A DNA stretch of 64,000 nucleotides. Origin: Clostridium sp. CM027 (GTDB taxonomy: Bacteria; Bacillota; Clostridia; Clostridiales; Clostridiaceae). The notes under the pieces were generated by a model. The model made no database searches. It was not told where the DNA came from and saw only the letters and a list, made by a program, of their open reading frames with translations. The translations under genes were made by a program, and so were the position numbers. The first letter of the stretch is position 1. Each line of letters opens with the position of its first letter. The stretch lies in assembly GCF_024730565.1 (NCBI RefSeq), contig NZ_CP077725.1:248001-312000 (forward strand), given 5' to 3'. Below are positions 44,811-54,153 of this stretch, piece by piece.

Positions 44811-45566
44811 ATGCCATTAAGTATAAAGGTAACTAATTTTGAAGGCCCATTTGACTTGTTATTACATCTTATTAAGAAAAATGAGATGAACATATATGAT
44901 ATCAATATTGTTGAAATCACAAATCAGTATTTGGGGTGTCTTAAAAGTATGAAGGAAATGGATTTAGAGGTGACATCAGAATTCATAGTTATAGCCGCAA
45001 CTTTAATTGAAATTAAATCGAAATATTTGTTGCCTAAAAATAAAGAGGATCATAGCGAAGAAGAAGAAATTGATGTAGAAAAGGAATTGCTAAATAAATT
45101 GATAGAATATAGAAAATATAAAACTATAGCTGAAAATTTAAAGGTGTTGGAACAGGGTACAGGTATAATGATTAGTAAAAAACCAGAAATAATTGAAGAG
45201 GATAATGAAAACACTAAGGAAATGGATTTTTTGAAAAATATTACAATGCTTGATTTGTACAATTCATACAATAATTTAATGCAAGTATATATAAATAAAA
45301 TGAATACTGATAATATTATAAATAAAAAAATCCTATTAGATGAATATAAAATAGAAGATAAAATGGAGGAATTAAAAAGAGAGCTTGAATGTTTTGGAAA
45401 AATTCATTTTACAAAGTTAATATATGGATATTCATCAAAGTTAGAAATTATTGTTACGTTTCTAGCATTACTTGAGCTTATAAAGATTAGAAGTGTGATA
45501 GTAATTCAAGAAAGTAATTTTAAAGATATATATTTAGAAAGGGTAAATGAATATGAACGAATTTAA
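44811..45566 (+). CDS. scpA: Segregation and condensation protein A
   Basis: 251 residues from ATG 44811 with AGGAGAGAG upstream. Kleisin subunit of the SMC-ScpAB condensin. SIKVTNFEGPFDLLLHLI at the N-terminus and the C-terminal winged helix with VTFLALLELIKIRSV are family hallmarks; a charged middle linker lies between. It bridges the SMC heads and compacts chromosome origins. Overlaps scpB. Confidence 0.94.
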   Translation: MPLSIKVTNFEGPFDLLLHLIKKNEMNIYDINIVEITNQYLGCLKSMKEMDLEVTSEFIVIAATLIEIKSKYLLPKNKEDHSEEEEIDVEKELLNKLIEYRKYKTIAENLKVLEQGTGIMISKKPEIIEEDNENTKEMDFLKNITMLDLYNSYNNLMQVYINKMNTDNIINKKILLDEYKIEDKMEELKRELECFGKIHFTKLIYGYSSKLEIIVTFLALLELIKIRSVIVIQESNFKDIYLERVNEYERI

Positions 45567-46152
45567 CACTAAACAATTAGAGATTGAAGAGGTTTCTACT
45601 AAAAATATATATTTTTCTATTATAGAATCATTGCTGTTTGTTGCCGGTGAATCATTAAAGCTAACTGAAATAGCGAATATATTAGAATGTAGCATTGGTT
45701 TCACAAGAGAATTAACAAATGAATTAAGAGCAAAATATGAAGAAGAGCAAAGAGGAATTAAAATTATAGTAACTAATGATGAATACCAATTTGTTACAAA
45801 ATCTTGCAATAGTGAATATGTACAAAAGCTATTAAAGACAAGTATTAGACAATCTTTATCTCAAGCGTCTATTGAAACTTTAGCAATAATTGCGTACAAG
45901 CAACCCATAACCAGAGTGGAAATCGAGGAGATAAGAGGAGTTAAGAGCGATAGAGCAATTTATACATTGTCAGATAAAAAATTAATTAAAGAAACTGGAC
46001 GAAAAAATGTTCCGGGAAGACCAATTATTTATGCAACCACGGATGAATTTCTTAAACATTTTGATTTTCAGAGTCTAAATGAAATGCCTTCTTTAGAGGA
46101 GATTAACAAAGAAAAAGTACAACAAAATATTGATAGCAATCAAACTGAGTAG
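45553..46152 (+). CDS. scpB: Segregation and condensation protein B
   Basis: 199 residues from the third-codon ATG 45553, which sits nine bases after GAAAGGG (45547 is too close). Two winged-helix domains: SIIESLLFVAGESLKL and TLAIIAYKQPITRVEIEEIRGVKSD, then LIKETGRKNVPGRPIIYATT. Dimers bind ScpA and the SMC heads. The start lies within scpA and ends with an acidic/Gln-rich tail. Followed by a long terminator. Confidence 0.95.
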   Translation: MNEFNTKQLEIEEVSTKNIYFSIIESLLFVAGESLKLTEIANILECSIGFTRELTNELRAKYEEEQRGIKIIVTNDEYQFVTKSCNSEYVQKLLKTSIRQSLSQASIETLAIIAYKQPITRVEIEEIRGVKSDRAIYTLSDKKLIKETGRKNVPGRPIIYATTDEFLKHFDFQSLNEMPSLEEINKEKVQQNIDSNQTE

Positions 46153-46185
46153 ATATTTTTTGAAGGCAACTGATGTATACACTTA

Positions 46186-46250
46186 TTAACCCCACTATAA
46201 TAAAATTTCCAGTGGAAAATTCTTATTATGGTGGGGTTAATATTTTTAAT
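46186..46250. terminator. Bidirectional terminator between scpB and gerW
   Basis: Stem TTAACCCCACTATAATAA/TTATTATGGTGGGGTTAA with one mismatch and an inner TTTCC/GGAAA hairpin; T-rich on both outer flanks, as suits convergent genes. Confidence 0.85.
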
Positions 46251-46275
46251 ATATAATTTGAACAATTAAGAGAAG

Positions 46276-46698
46276 TTATTCAGAATACTTATCGCTATCT
46301 TCGCATTCTGTATTCTTATCACAACTATCTTTAAACATACCCTTAATAATATCGATAACCTGTGGTACAGTATCAACGATTTTATCATATGTATTTTGCT
46401 GATCTACAGGCAATAGTCTTACTGAATCGTTTTTAACAACTAAAAATGCAACGGGCTTAACAGTGACTCCAGCTCCAGAACCACCACCAAAAGGATAGTT
46501 ATTACTTGAGTCAGAAGACGTAACACTATTGAATTCACTACCTCCAGATGCAAAACCAAAACATACTCTTGAAATAGGGATAATTGTAGTCCCATCTAAT
46601 GATTGGATAGGTTCTCCTACAATGGTATTCACATCTATCATATCTTTTATGCTTTCCATCGTGCTCCTCATCAAATTTTCAATTGGATGATTATCCAT
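46276..46698 (-). CDS. gerW: YtfJ/GerW family spore protein
   Basis: 140 residues. N-terminus HPIENLMRSTMESIKDMIDVNTIVGEPI is read in parts as the family start; then the Gly-rich core FGFASGGSEF and YPFGGGSGAGVTVKPVAFLVV. GerW (YtfJ) is needed for efficient germination in B. subtilis and is made during sporulation. The ATG is preceded by AAAGGAGG on the minus strand and overlaps the DUF2953 gene, so these two form a small operon, as in many spore formers. Confidence 0.93.
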   Translation of the reverse strand: MDNHPIENLMRSTMESIKDMIDVNTIVGEPIQSLDGTTIIPISRVCFGFASGGSEFNSVTSSDSSNNYPFGGGSGAGVTVKPVAFLVVKNDSVRLLPVDQQNTYDKIVDTVPQVIDIIKGMFKDSCDKNTECEDSDKYSE

Positions 46699-47263
46699 GT
46701 ATATTTCCTCCTTTATATTTTTTTATATTCATTTTGTTATGTTTTATGGTTATAAGGCAAATTAACATAATAAATGCTATATAAGTAATTTTTGCTAAAT
46801 TGACGTAAATTATACTCGAAATTTCCATAACAAAATCATTTTTTTTAAAATGAGGGTTAACTTTAAGATCAATATTTTTAACTTTTACAAAATCTGTTAA
46901 TATTAAATACAAAAAACTATAAGTTGAATGAATTAAGCCAAATAAAATAGCGACCAATGCAGCATCATCAAATCCATATTCTAGTTTAGTATTTAAAGTT
47001 AATGTTGGTTTGAATTTTAATTTCTTAATTTTATAGGTAATTAATTTTATATCGCTTAAAATTAAAGACTTAAAGAAATTTTCTTTTAGGCTACCTTTTA
47101 AATCATTTTTATTACCATTTTTTAAAACTTTTTTAACCTTTAATTTCTTATTATAAATGTAAATTCCCAAAATTTTGTTTGAGTACTTAAGGGTTATTTT
47201 TAAATGGATTGGAAATAATATAATTATTATAGTTAAAAGAAATACTATTATACATTTAAACAT
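46691..47263 (-). CDS. DUF2953 domain protein
   Basis: 190 residues with a membrane helix at each end (about 2-18 and 157-175) and a basic middle. The internal sequence with TYKIKKLKFKPTLTLNTKLEYG and GLIHSTYSFLYLIL fits DUF2953, a family that accompanies ytfJ/gerW in endospore formers. Function unknown; a sporulation membrane role is inferred from the coupling with gerW. Start ATG 47263 on the minus strand is preceded by GGGAGGTTAAG. Confidence 0.85.
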   Translation of the reverse strand: MFKCIIVFLLTIIIILFPIHLKITLKYSNKILGIYIYNKKLKVKKVLKNGNKNDLKGSLKENFFKSLILSDIKLITYKIKKLKFKPTLTLNTKLEYGFDDAALVAILFGLIHSTYSFLYLILTDFVKVKNIDLKVNPHFKKNDFVMEISSIIYVNLAKITYIAFIMLICLITIKHNKMNIKKYKGGNIHG

Positions 47264-47362
47264 CTTAACCTCCCAATCTATCTAATAACTGGTATTATGT
47301 CCAATAATTTATAAAAATATCAACTTGTGTATATAATATTCAAATTTAAGAGAGGTGAAATA

Positions 47363-48493
47363 ATGAGAAAAAATTTTAAAGTATATTTATCATTATGTTT
47401 AAGTTTGTTTTTTCTATTTTCGTCATTTGTTGAAAATGTTTTTGCAGAGGATTTATATGTTAATGCTATAAGTGCTATAGCAATAGATGCTGATTCGAAA
47501 ATTGTTTTATATGAAAAAAATGCATATACACCAATTGAAATTGCAAGTACTACAAAAATACTAACGGCGCTTGTAGCAATAAAATGTGGAGATTTAAACA
47601 AGAAAATAATTGTATCAGAGAAAGCAGCATCTATACGCGGTTCAGAAATAGGATTAAAAAAAGGCGAGGAAGTAACCTTAAAAGAATTGTTGTATGGACT
47701 CTTGTTGAGATCTGGAAATGACGCCGCAATTGCAATTGCTGAAGGAATTAGTGGAAGTGTTGATGAGTTTTCAAAGCTTATGAATGAGTATGCTTTAGAA
47801 ATTGGATTATTGAATAGCAACTTTGAGTCTCCTCACGGGTTAGACAGTGCAAATCACTATTCTACAGCGTATGATTTAGCTTTAGTTACTGCAAAGGCAA
47901 AAGAAATTAAATTTTTTAATGATATAGTAGGATCTAAAGATGTGGATGGTAAACAGAATAACTTTACTAGAAGTTACCACAATATAAATAAAATTTTATA
48001 TCTTTTACCAAATTCAACAGGAGTAAAAACAGGATCTACTGGAAAGGCAGGTAAATGTTTAGTAACTTCTGTTAAAATTCAAAATAGAGATGTTATTATA
48101 ATTACACTAAATTGTACACCTAGATGGAAGGAAACTGAGAAAATAAGTAAGTTTGTTGAAAAAAATTATGAATACAAAAAAATAATCAGTAAAAATGACA
48201 TTTTAGAACATCTAAGCATAAAAGACGGAGTGGGTAATGTTGAAATAGTAAGTAAAAGAGATATTATAATTCCAGTAAAAAACAATCAAAAAATAGAAGT
48301 TAAAATTAGAAAGCCACTAAATGAGATTTATGCCCCAATACATGAAGGGGAAGAGGTTGGTAGGATAGATGTATATGCAAATAATAAACTCTTATTTACA
48401 GAAGCCTTAGTGGCTAAAAATTCTATAAAAAAGAAAAATAAGGTTAGACAAGAATTTGATAAAATTAAAGATTTAATTATACCTAACAAATAA
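47363..48493 (+). CDS. D-alanyl-D-alanine carboxypeptidase (second)
   Basis: 376 residues from ATG 47363 with AGAGGTGA upstream. Signal peptide (about 1-28, ending VFAED). PBP5-type catalytic motifs are intact: EIASTTKILTAL (SxxK), RSGNDAAIAIA (SxN) and GVKTGSTGKAG (KTG), then a C-terminal domain (about 260-375). It hydrolyses terminal D-Ala from muropeptides. It lies apart from dacF and next to the gerW pair, and could be the DacB-like sporulation enzyme; the exact class is unsure. Confidence 0.9.
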   Translation: MRKNFKVYLSLCLSLFFLFSSFVENVFAEDLYVNAISAIAIDADSKIVLYEKNAYTPIEIASTTKILTALVAIKCGDLNKKIIVSEKAASIRGSEIGLKKGEEVTLKELLYGLLLRSGNDAAIAIAEGISGSVDEFSKLMNEYALEIGLLNSNFESPHGLDSANHYSTAYDLALVTAKAKEIKFFNDIVGSKDVDGKQNNFTRSYHNINKILYLLPNSTGVKTGSTGKAGKCLVTSVKIQNRDVIIITLNCTPRWKETEKISKFVEKNYEYKKIISKNDILEHLSIKDGVGNVEIVSKRDIIIPVKNNQKIEVKIRKPLNEIYAPIHEGEEVGRIDVYANNKLLFTEALVAKNSIKKKNKVRQEFDKIKDLIIPNK

Positions 48494-48525
48494 GAGAGAA
48501 TATAAGTCTCTCTCTTATTTGTTAG
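48483..48525. terminator. Hairpin overlapping the stop of the carboxypeptidase gene
   Basis: Perfect 17 bp stem (48483-48499 with 48509-48525, starting CTAACAAATAAGAG) that contains the stop codon. No T run follows, so termination strength is uncertain. Confidence 0.6.
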
Positions 48526-48652
48526 AAAACTTTAACAGTGTACAAATACAATTTCTGGTTATTTTTCAAGGTGATTCATTGATAATAATGATTTATATAA
48601 TTTAGATTTTTCTAATATGTGGGAATGATTAATTATGAATATTAAATTTAAG

Positions 48653-48670
48653 TTGTAACAAATTTCACAA
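48653..48670. promoter_or_regulatory. Rex-like dyad upstream of the interrupted redox gene
   Basis: TTGTAACAAATTTCACAA has the 18 bp frame and TTGT...ACAA ends of the Rex operator (TTGTTAA-N4-TTAACAA), with five of seven symmetrical half-site matches. It is 41 bases before the start codon of a FAD/NAD-binding gene. Redox control is inference. Confidence 0.35.
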
Positions 48671-48713
48671 TTTCAAATATTTTAATAGTATAGTACTTTA
48701 GGAGGTTAGAATG

Positions 48714-48785
48714 ATGAGTTATGAACCCTACGATTGCATTGATGTAGGAAGTGAATTTTGTCCTTGCCACACTAAACTGCGATAA
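48714..48785 (+). pseudogene. 5' fragment of interrupted FAD/NAD-binding oxidoreductase gene
   Basis: TAGGAGGTTAGA and ATG (48711 or 48714) start a frame encoding MSYEPYDCIDVGSEF followed by CPCH, then eight codons into the element it stops at TAA 48783. The sequence is the typical N-terminus of sulfide/dihydroorotate dehydrogenase-like FAD/NAD-binding proteins. The matching remainder is at 54177-55124 in the same frame; 48759-48769 and 54177-54187 are the same 11 bases. Joined there, codon 15 (Phe) is followed by CPCHLAETGDCILC, giving about 330 residues. The gene keeps its ribosome site and presumably its promoter here. Confidence 0.85.
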
Positions 48786-48797
48786 TCAGTTTAGTGT
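48759..48797. other. Left attachment site (attL-like) of the inserted element
   Basis: Core TGTCCTTGCCA (48759-48769) is shared with the right junction. It is followed by CTAAACTGCGAT (48772-48783), which matches in inverted orientation the ATCGTAGTTTGG beside the right core in 10 of 12 positions. ACACTAAACTG (48769-48779) also forms an 11 bp perfect hairpin with 48787-48797, inside the end of the recombinase gene. Confidence 0.8.
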
Positions 48798-50378
48798 TTT
48801 AATTTTTACAATGCCTCTAGCGCCATCCCAGTATATTGAGTTTACAATATTATTAATTAATAAGCGTTTGTTATTAAAATCTAAGATATCCATTATTGAT
48901 GAAAAGCTATTTGAAGAATTTAAAAATTTATCTACAATCGGATTATTATTTTTAAATTTATAGGAAGTAGAGGCTAAGTCTTTATATTTAACACTTAATT
49001 TTTCTAATTCAATTCCTAATTTGTAAATTTGAGGCCTTATATATTTGGATATTTCATTGTCCAAAGATAATTGATTTACTAGAATATCTATTTGATCTTG
49101 TTTTATATTTATTTGTGATGATAAACTCTCTATTTCAGATTGTACCAAATTAGTTTTTGATAGTTCGCATTTTATTTTATTTAACTCCTCTAATAAAATA
49201 TTTCTTGAAATTGTGATATTTTTTAAATTATCTATAACTACCTTTTCGAGTTCATCTACGCGTACATTAGGATTATTACATCGCTCGCCTTTTGAATAAT
49301 CTTTAGTACTACAAACATAATACTGGATTTTTTTATTAGTTGTTGCACTAATATGACCATGTTTAACAATCATACTTTTACCACATTTAGAACATTTTAA
49401 AATTCCGGTAAGTAATGCTGCTGCAGAGGTTCCGAGCCGTGGTGCCTTGTTTTTATTATCATCTAATATTTGTTGAACCTTAAGCCAATTGAAAGCATCA
49501 ATAATTCCTTCGTGTTTAGAAATAGCAGCTATCCATTCAGTTATATCTCGTTTAATCCTAGCACCTTTACTCTTATTATAAGTTATAATACCTTGTTTAT
49601 CATTAGCTTTTCCCATTACATTCATGCCAATAAGCTGAAGGTGATTCATAACAGCTTCATTTGCTCTAACGTAAAGGGGGTTTCTTAATATAAGTTGAAT
49701 CCTTTTCTTATTAAAGTCAGCGCCGTTTTTTGTTTTAATATTCTTTTTAAAGATGAAAATAAAAACCTGGCTAATAGATTTATACTGTAGATATTTATCA
49801 TAAATAATTTTTACTACATCTAATTCCTTTTTTATGGGTGATAATGTATACATAGATTTTTCTCTAAAGTCACCATCCAAATAGGATAGTTTTCTACTTT
49901 CATACCCCAAAGGGGTTTGACCTCCTAACCATCTTCCACTTTTAGCGAGTTCTAACATATTGTCACGAACCCTTTCACCAATAGTTTCACGTTCTAGCTG
50001 CGCAAAAACAGATGCAATATACATCATGGCACGGCCCATAGGGGTTGATGTATCAAACTGTTCATTAACACTTATAAAGCTAATGTGTAAACTATCTAAT
50101 TCATTTATAAGAGTAGTAAAATCAGAGATATTCCTACTAATTCTATCCAGTCTATAACAAATTAGTACATGAAATTTTTTTTCCCTTGCATCAATGAGCA
50201 TTTTTTGAAACTGAGGCCTTTTGATATTTTTTCCTGAAAAACCTTCGTCCTCATATATTATAAATTTTTCGATTTCTAAATGATTGCATTCATGTTTACA
50301 TAATTCAATTTGGTTAATTATCGATTCGCCTTTTCCTGTGATTTTTGATTTTCTGGAGTATATAGCGGCAATTTTCAA
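48786..50378 (-). CDS. Large serine recombinase
   Basis: 530 residues. Resolvase catalytic domain (1 to about 145): the nucleophile is Ser11 in IYSRKS, with ICYRLDRISRN and FDTSTPMGRAMMYIASVFAQLERE conserved in segments. A recombinase domain follows (about 165-280), then a zinc ribbon (CSKCGKSM ... YYVCSTK ... CNNP, about 335-375), a coiled coil (about 390-450) and a C-terminal tail. This is the phage integrase / SpoIVCA class that joins attB and attP. Start TTG 50378 with AAGGAG. Its stop is 17-27 bases from the left core, and it reads toward the split gene. Confidence 0.95.
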   Translation of the reverse strand: MKIAAIYSRKSKITGKGESIINQIELCKHECNHLEIEKFIIYEDEGFSGKNIKRPQFQKMLIDAREKKFHVLICYRLDRISRNISDFTTLINELDSLHISFISVNEQFDTSTPMGRAMMYIASVFAQLERETIGERVRDNMLELAKSGRWLGGQTPLGYESRKLSYLDGDFREKSMYTLSPIKKELDVVKIIYDKYLQYKSISQVFIFIFKKNIKTKNGADFNKKRIQLILRNPLYVRANEAVMNHLQLIGMNVMGKANDKQGIITYNKSKGARIKRDITEWIAAISKHEGIIDAFNWLKVQQILDDNKNKAPRLGTSAAALLTGILKCSKCGKSMIVKHGHISATTNKKIQYYVCSTKDYSKGERCNNPNVRVDELEKVVIDNLKNITISRNILLEELNKIKCELSKTNLVQSEIESLSSQINIKQDQIDILVNQLSLDNEISKYIRPQIYKLGIELEKLSVKYKDLASTSYKFKNNNPIVDKFLNSSNSFSSIMDILDFNNKRLLINNIVNSIYWDGARGIVKIKTLN

Positions 50379-50615
50379 TTTATTACTCCTTAATAATTGA
50401 TTTATAAAATTTATAAAAGCTTATATAAGCATTATAAATAATTATGATATATTCTATAAACTATAATTTCTTCACAAAATAAAGATATGTATTTTAGAAA
50501 AATAATATTACGTAATCATGTATATAATTAAATATATATAGGTATATACATGATTACGTAACACTAAGGTTAAAGATGCATACTATAATATAATAGTTTA
50601 TTTGGAGGATTATAA
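50379..50615. promoter_or_regulatory. Divergent control region of the element with 19 bp perfect inverted repeat
   Basis: Between the recombinase (minus) and the small gene (plus), 50508-50526 (TTACGTAATCATGTATATA) is the exact reverse complement of 50543-50561, with 16 AT-rich bases between. Each arm also contains the palindrome TTACGTAA, 46 bp apart. TATAAT occurs twice in tandem at 50584-50594 as possible -10 boxes for the rightward gene. An operator for divergent promoters is likely; an origin-like function is possible. Confidence 0.6.
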
Positions 50616-50768
50616 ATGAAAGTTAATTCTACAATTGTTTTAGAATTAAATAAAAAAGAAGTAGAACTCTTGGATGAGCAGTATACAAGGACTGTTGCGA
50701 AAATAATAGCTTCAGAGCTTACGTTACAAGAAATGAACGAATTAATAGAAAAGTTAATGATTAGCTAA
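50616..50768 (+). CDS. Small element-encoded protein, 50 residues
   Basis: ATG 50616 follows TTTGGAGGAT at good spacing and the frame runs 50 codons to TAA 50766. The product begins MKVNSTIVLELNKKEVELLD and then continues with a charged helix-rich half (RTVAKIIASELTLQEMNEL). A beta strand followed by two helices would fit a ribbon-helix-helix-like regulator, but no motif is certain. It is the first rightward gene after the 19 bp inverted repeat, which would be a natural operator for such a protein (inference). Confidence 0.6.
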   Translation: MKVNSTIVLELNKKEVELLDEQYTRTVAKIIASELTLQEMNELIEKLMIS

Positions 50769-50980
50769 GATATTTCAAATTGCAGGAAAAACAGCACTAC
50801 AATAAAAAGGAATATATGTATAATAGTAGAATAAAATAGAAAAGTAAAAGAGTTAAAATAATAAGGAGCAGTTATTCTATTAATGAGAAATAAACAATCA
50901 GAATATATCGAACAAATTCTATTGAAAGATGATATACTGTTATAATATTGTATACAACATAAAATATGGAGATGATTTAT

Positions 50981-53299
50981 ATGAAGTTATGTGAAATATG
51001 TAAAAAAAATATTGCAATGATATTAACATCAAGAATTGAGAATGGAAAAACCGAAACTATAGGATTATGCATAGAGTGTGCTAAAAAAAGGGGTATTCCA
51101 GTTATGGATCAATTAGTGCAACAAGCTGGATTATCCTCAGAGGATATTGAAAACTTAAATGAACAAATGGGTAATATGTTCAAAAATATGAATTTAGAGG
51201 ATATAGATCTTGAGGATTTAAATGCTCCCAATATGGATATTGAGAATGGTGATAAAAAAAAGACCATTGGTAATATTTTTAATGGATTATTTTCACCTGT
51301 TGATGAAAATAGTGATTTTATAGAGGATGAAGGTCAAATCTCATCAAAGATTAAAGAAACAGCTGAAGATAAATCAAAAAAGAATTGGTTTAAAAAGAAG
51401 CGAAAGAATTTAGATACATATGGTATAAATCTAACTAACAAAGCAAATCAAAATGGCGTCGACAAGGTTGTTGGACGGGATAAAGAAATCGATAGAGTGG
51501 TACAGATTTTAAATAGGAGAAGCAAAAATAATCCAATATTAATTGGAGAAGCAGGTGTTGGTAAAACAGCTATTGCAGAAGGGTTAGCTGTAAGAATTGT
51601 AGAAAAACAAGTTCCAGAAAAATTATTTAATGCGGAAGTTTACCTGCTTGATTTAACTGCGGTGGTTGCAGGTACACAATTTAGAGGGCAATTTGAAAGC
51701 CGCATGAAGTCAATTATTGAAGAAGCTAAGGAAAATGGAAATATAATATTAGTTATTGATGAGGTGCACAATATTATGGGTGCTGGTGAGGTTCAGGGGG
51801 GTGCAATGAATGCAGCAAATATTTTGAAGCCAGCTTTGGCCAAGGGGGAAATACAAGTTATTGGAGTTACTACATTGGAGGAATATAGAAAATATATAGA
51901 AAAAGACGCAGCACTCGCGAGAAGATTTCAGCCAGTCCTAGTTGAGGAACCTAGTATAGCTGAGACAATAGAAATTTTAAAAGGAATAAGAGGCTACTAT
52001 GAAGAATACCATAAAGTTAAAATATCTGATGAAGTAATTGAAGAAGTTGTAAATTTATCTGAAAGATACATAACAGAAAGATTTCTGCCAGATAAAGCCA
52101 TTGATGTTATTGATGAGGCCGGTTCTAGAGCTAATTTAAAAAATAAAGGTCTTGTCGAACTTGCAGAATTAAAAGAGGAATCAGAAAAAATTCAAAATGG
52201 AAAGAAGGAAGCTGAGGTTGCCGGAAATTTTGAAAAGGCTGCAGAATATAGGATGAAGCTATGCAAAGTAAAAGAAGATATTAACGAAACTCAAGAAAAA
52301 TATAGTGATGTTCAAATTACTCTAGAGGATATTGCTTTTGTGATTGAGTCATGGACTAGAATTCCAATTAAAAAAATTACAGAAAAAGAAGCGAAAAAGC
52401 TATTAAATTTGGAAGGTAGGCTACACAAACGAGTTATAGGTCAAAATGAAGCTATTATAAGCTTATCTAGAGCAATTAGGCGGAATCGTTCCGGATTTAG
52501 AAAAAAGAAAAAGCCATCTTCTTTTATTTTTGTAGGACCAACAGGAGTTGGAAAAACAGAGCTAGTTAAAGCACTATCTTGTGAGCTTTTTGGAAGTGAG
52601 GAGTCATTAATTCGTATAGATATGTCTGAATACATGGAAAAACATACAGTTTCGAAGCTAATTGGTGCACCACCAGGGTATATAGGATATGATCAGGGTG
52701 GACAATTAACTGAAAAAGTCAGAAGAAAGCCATATTCAGTGATTCTTTTAGATGAAATTGAAAAGGCTCATCCGGATGTATTTAATATGCTGCTTCAAAT
52801 TCTTGAAGATGGAATACTAACAGATAGTCAAGGCAGAACTGTTTCCTTTGAAAACACTGTAATAATAATGACGTCTAATGCAGGTACTAAGTTTAATTCA
52901 GGTAATATTGGTTTTGTTCAAGGTGATTATGATATCTTAGAATCACGTGTAAAGGACGCTTTAAAAGAAACATTTAGACCAGAATTTTTAAATAGAGTAG
53001 ATGAGATTATTGTATTTACCACTCTTAAAAAGGAAGAGCTACGTAAAATAGTAGATTTAATGATGATGGAAGTAATAGGAGAGGTAAAGGAAAAGAAAAT
53101 TACAGTGCATGTTTCAGAAGATGTAAAGGACTTTATATTAGAAAAAGGATACGATGATAAATACGGTGCAAGGCCACTTCGAAGAACTATTCAAAAATAC
53201 ATTGAAGATGAAATTGCAGAGCATTATCTTGAGAATAAATTTAGTGAAGGATCAAATATATCCATAGAATTAAAAGATGACAAAATTGTTATAATATAA
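50981..53299 (+). CDS. clpE: ClpE-type AAA+ unfoldase
   Basis: 772 residues from ATG 50981 behind TGGAGATGAT. An N-terminal zinc finger (CEIC, Cys4/7; CIEC, Cys30/33) identifies the ClpE type instead of ClpC. First AAA domain: [18 protein letters not shown] and [16 protein letters not shown]-like segment ([20 protein letters not shown]) lies between domains. Second [31 protein letters not shown], and [19 protein letters not shown] at the end. NIGF supplies the IGF loop for docking ClpP. No CtsR operator or mcsAB genes were seen. It lies inside the inserted element, so it is either cargo or a captured host gene. Confidence 0.92.
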   Translation: MKLCEICKKNIAMILTSRIENGKTETIGLCIECAKKRGIPVMDQLVQQAGLSSEDIENLNEQMGNMFKNMNLEDIDLEDLNAPNMDIENGDKKKTIGNIFNGLFSPVDENSDFIEDEGQISSKIKETAEDKSKKNWFKKKRKNLDTYGINLTNKANQNGVDKVVGRDKEIDRVVQILNRRSKNNPILIGEAGVGKTAIAEGLAVRIVEKQVPEKLFNAEVYLLDLTAVVAGTQFRGQFESRMKSIIEEAKENGNIILVIDEVHNIMGAGEVQGGAMNAANILKPALAKGEIQVIGVTTLEEYRKYIEKDAALARRFQPVLVEEPSIAETIEILKGIRGYYEEYHKVKISDEVIEEVVNLSERYITERFLPDKAIDVIDEAGSRANLKNKGLVELAELKEESEKIQNGKKEAEVAGNFEKAAEYRMKLCKVKEDINETQEKYSDVQITLEDIAFVIESWTRIPIKKITEKEAKKLLNLEGRLHKRVIGQNEAIISLSRAIRRNRSGFRKKKKPSSFIFVGPTGVGKTELVKALSCELFGSEESLIRIDMSEYMEKHTVSKLIGAPPGYIGYDQGGQLTEKVRRKPYSVILLDEIEKAHPDVFNMLLQILEDGILTDSQGRTVSFENTVIIMTSNAGTKFNSGNIGFVQGDYDILESRVKDALKETFRPEFLNRVDEIIVFTTLKKEELRKIVDLMMMEVIGEVKEKKITVHVSEDVKDFILEKGYDDKYGARPLRRTIQKYIEDEIAEHYLENKFSEGSNISIELKDDKIVII

Positions 53300-53304
53300 A
53301 GTTA

Positions 53305-53337
53305 AAAAGCTGCTGAAAATTATTCAGCAGCTTTTGA
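53305..53337. terminator. Terminator between clpE and the PAP2 gene
   Basis: Perfect 13 bp stem AAAAGCTGCTGAA/TTCAGCAGCTTTT with an AATTA-type loop; T-rich on both sides, suited to convergent genes. Confidence 0.88.
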
Positions 53338-53347
53338 TTTAGCAGTA

Positions 53348-54007
53348 TTATTGTTCAATATCTTGTTTTGTGAAGGTATAAACTTTTTTGGAATTATAAA
53401 GGTTGTAATGTTCTTCTACATAAATGATTGAAGTGAATATCACATTACATAAGAATATTGCGAAAAAAATATCCATTATTACGTGTTGTTTAACAAATTC
53501 AGTGGATATAATAATGAGAAATCCTAAGATATTAACTGGAATTTTAATACGTTTTCTAGCATTAGCAGCGTTAATCCCTTTAACAGCTAGGTATGCAGTA
53601 ATTACATGGATGCTTGGAAAACAATTATATGGTCCATCAGAATTATAGGTAAATAAAATCAGCTTCGAGAATATATCATCCCCTGTAACAATAGGCCTTG
53701 GAACAGTTGTTTGAAAAAAGTAATAAGTGACAAAAGCAACAACATAACATAGGACTAAAGTAAGCATAATCCTATAATAAACTTTTCTGTTCTTAAAGCA
53801 TAAATAAATAAAACAAAATGCTAAGAAAAACCACAAAGTCATATAAGGTATTATAAAAATTTTTATAAGTGGTAAAGATCTATCTAAATCAGTAGTTAGA
53901 TCATAAACTCCTCTTTGAGTATTATTTAATGTCCAATAGAATAAATTGGAAAAAGGAACAGAACCAATAAGTAATAATGGCAATAATTTTTTTAAAAGAG
54001 CTTTCAA
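53348..54007 (-). CDS. PAP2-superfamily membrane phosphatase / inositolphosphotransferase-like
   Basis: 219 residues from TTG 54007, chosen because AAAGGA lies eight bases upstream on the minus strand; farther starts have no ribosome site. Six membrane helices. PAP2 motifs are TTVPRP, CFPSIHVITAYLA (His catalytic) and KQHVIMDIFFAIFL (His and Asp), as in the Aur1/Ipt1-like PAP2_3 group. It would dephosphorylate or transfer head groups on lipid phosphates. It points toward clpE and is the last gene before the right junction of the element. Confidence 0.82.
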   Translation of the reverse strand: MKALLKKLLPLLLIGSVPFSNLFYWTLNNTQRGVYDLTTDLDRSLPLIKIFIIPYMTLWFFLAFCFIYLCFKNRKVYYRIMLTLVLCYVVAFVTYYFFQTTVPRPIVTGDDIFSKLILFTYNSDGPYNCFPSIHVITAYLAVKGINAANARKRIKIPVNILGFLIIISTEFVKQHVIMDIFFAIFLCNVIFTSIIYVEEHYNLYNSKKVYTFTKQDIEQ

Positions 54008-54153
54008 ATAATCAGTCCTTTCTTCAATGACCATTTTAACGGAAAATAACAATAATTTCAATGATTTTTGTAAAAAGTTTTTATGAATATTATGTAATTA
54101 ATATGAAAATTAAGTGATTGTATGTATATAAGTATAGACTTGATTAAAAGAAT

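Noticed and set aside
47320-47820. Minus-strand 166-codon frame
   Set aside because: Antisense to the second carboxypeptidase gene, whose catalytic motifs lie in the plus frame.
48751-48963. Plus-strand 70-codon frame over the left junction
   Set aside because: It is antisense to the end of the recombinase gene, lacks a ribosome site and has no family features.
50881-50945. 20-codon frame upstream of clpE
   Set aside because: The ribosome site is too far from the ATG and the peptide has no recognisable feature.
50930-50980. CtsR operator before clpE
   Set aside because: No GGTCAAA direct repeats are present; the TTGAAA and TATAAT nearby are only 13 bp apart.
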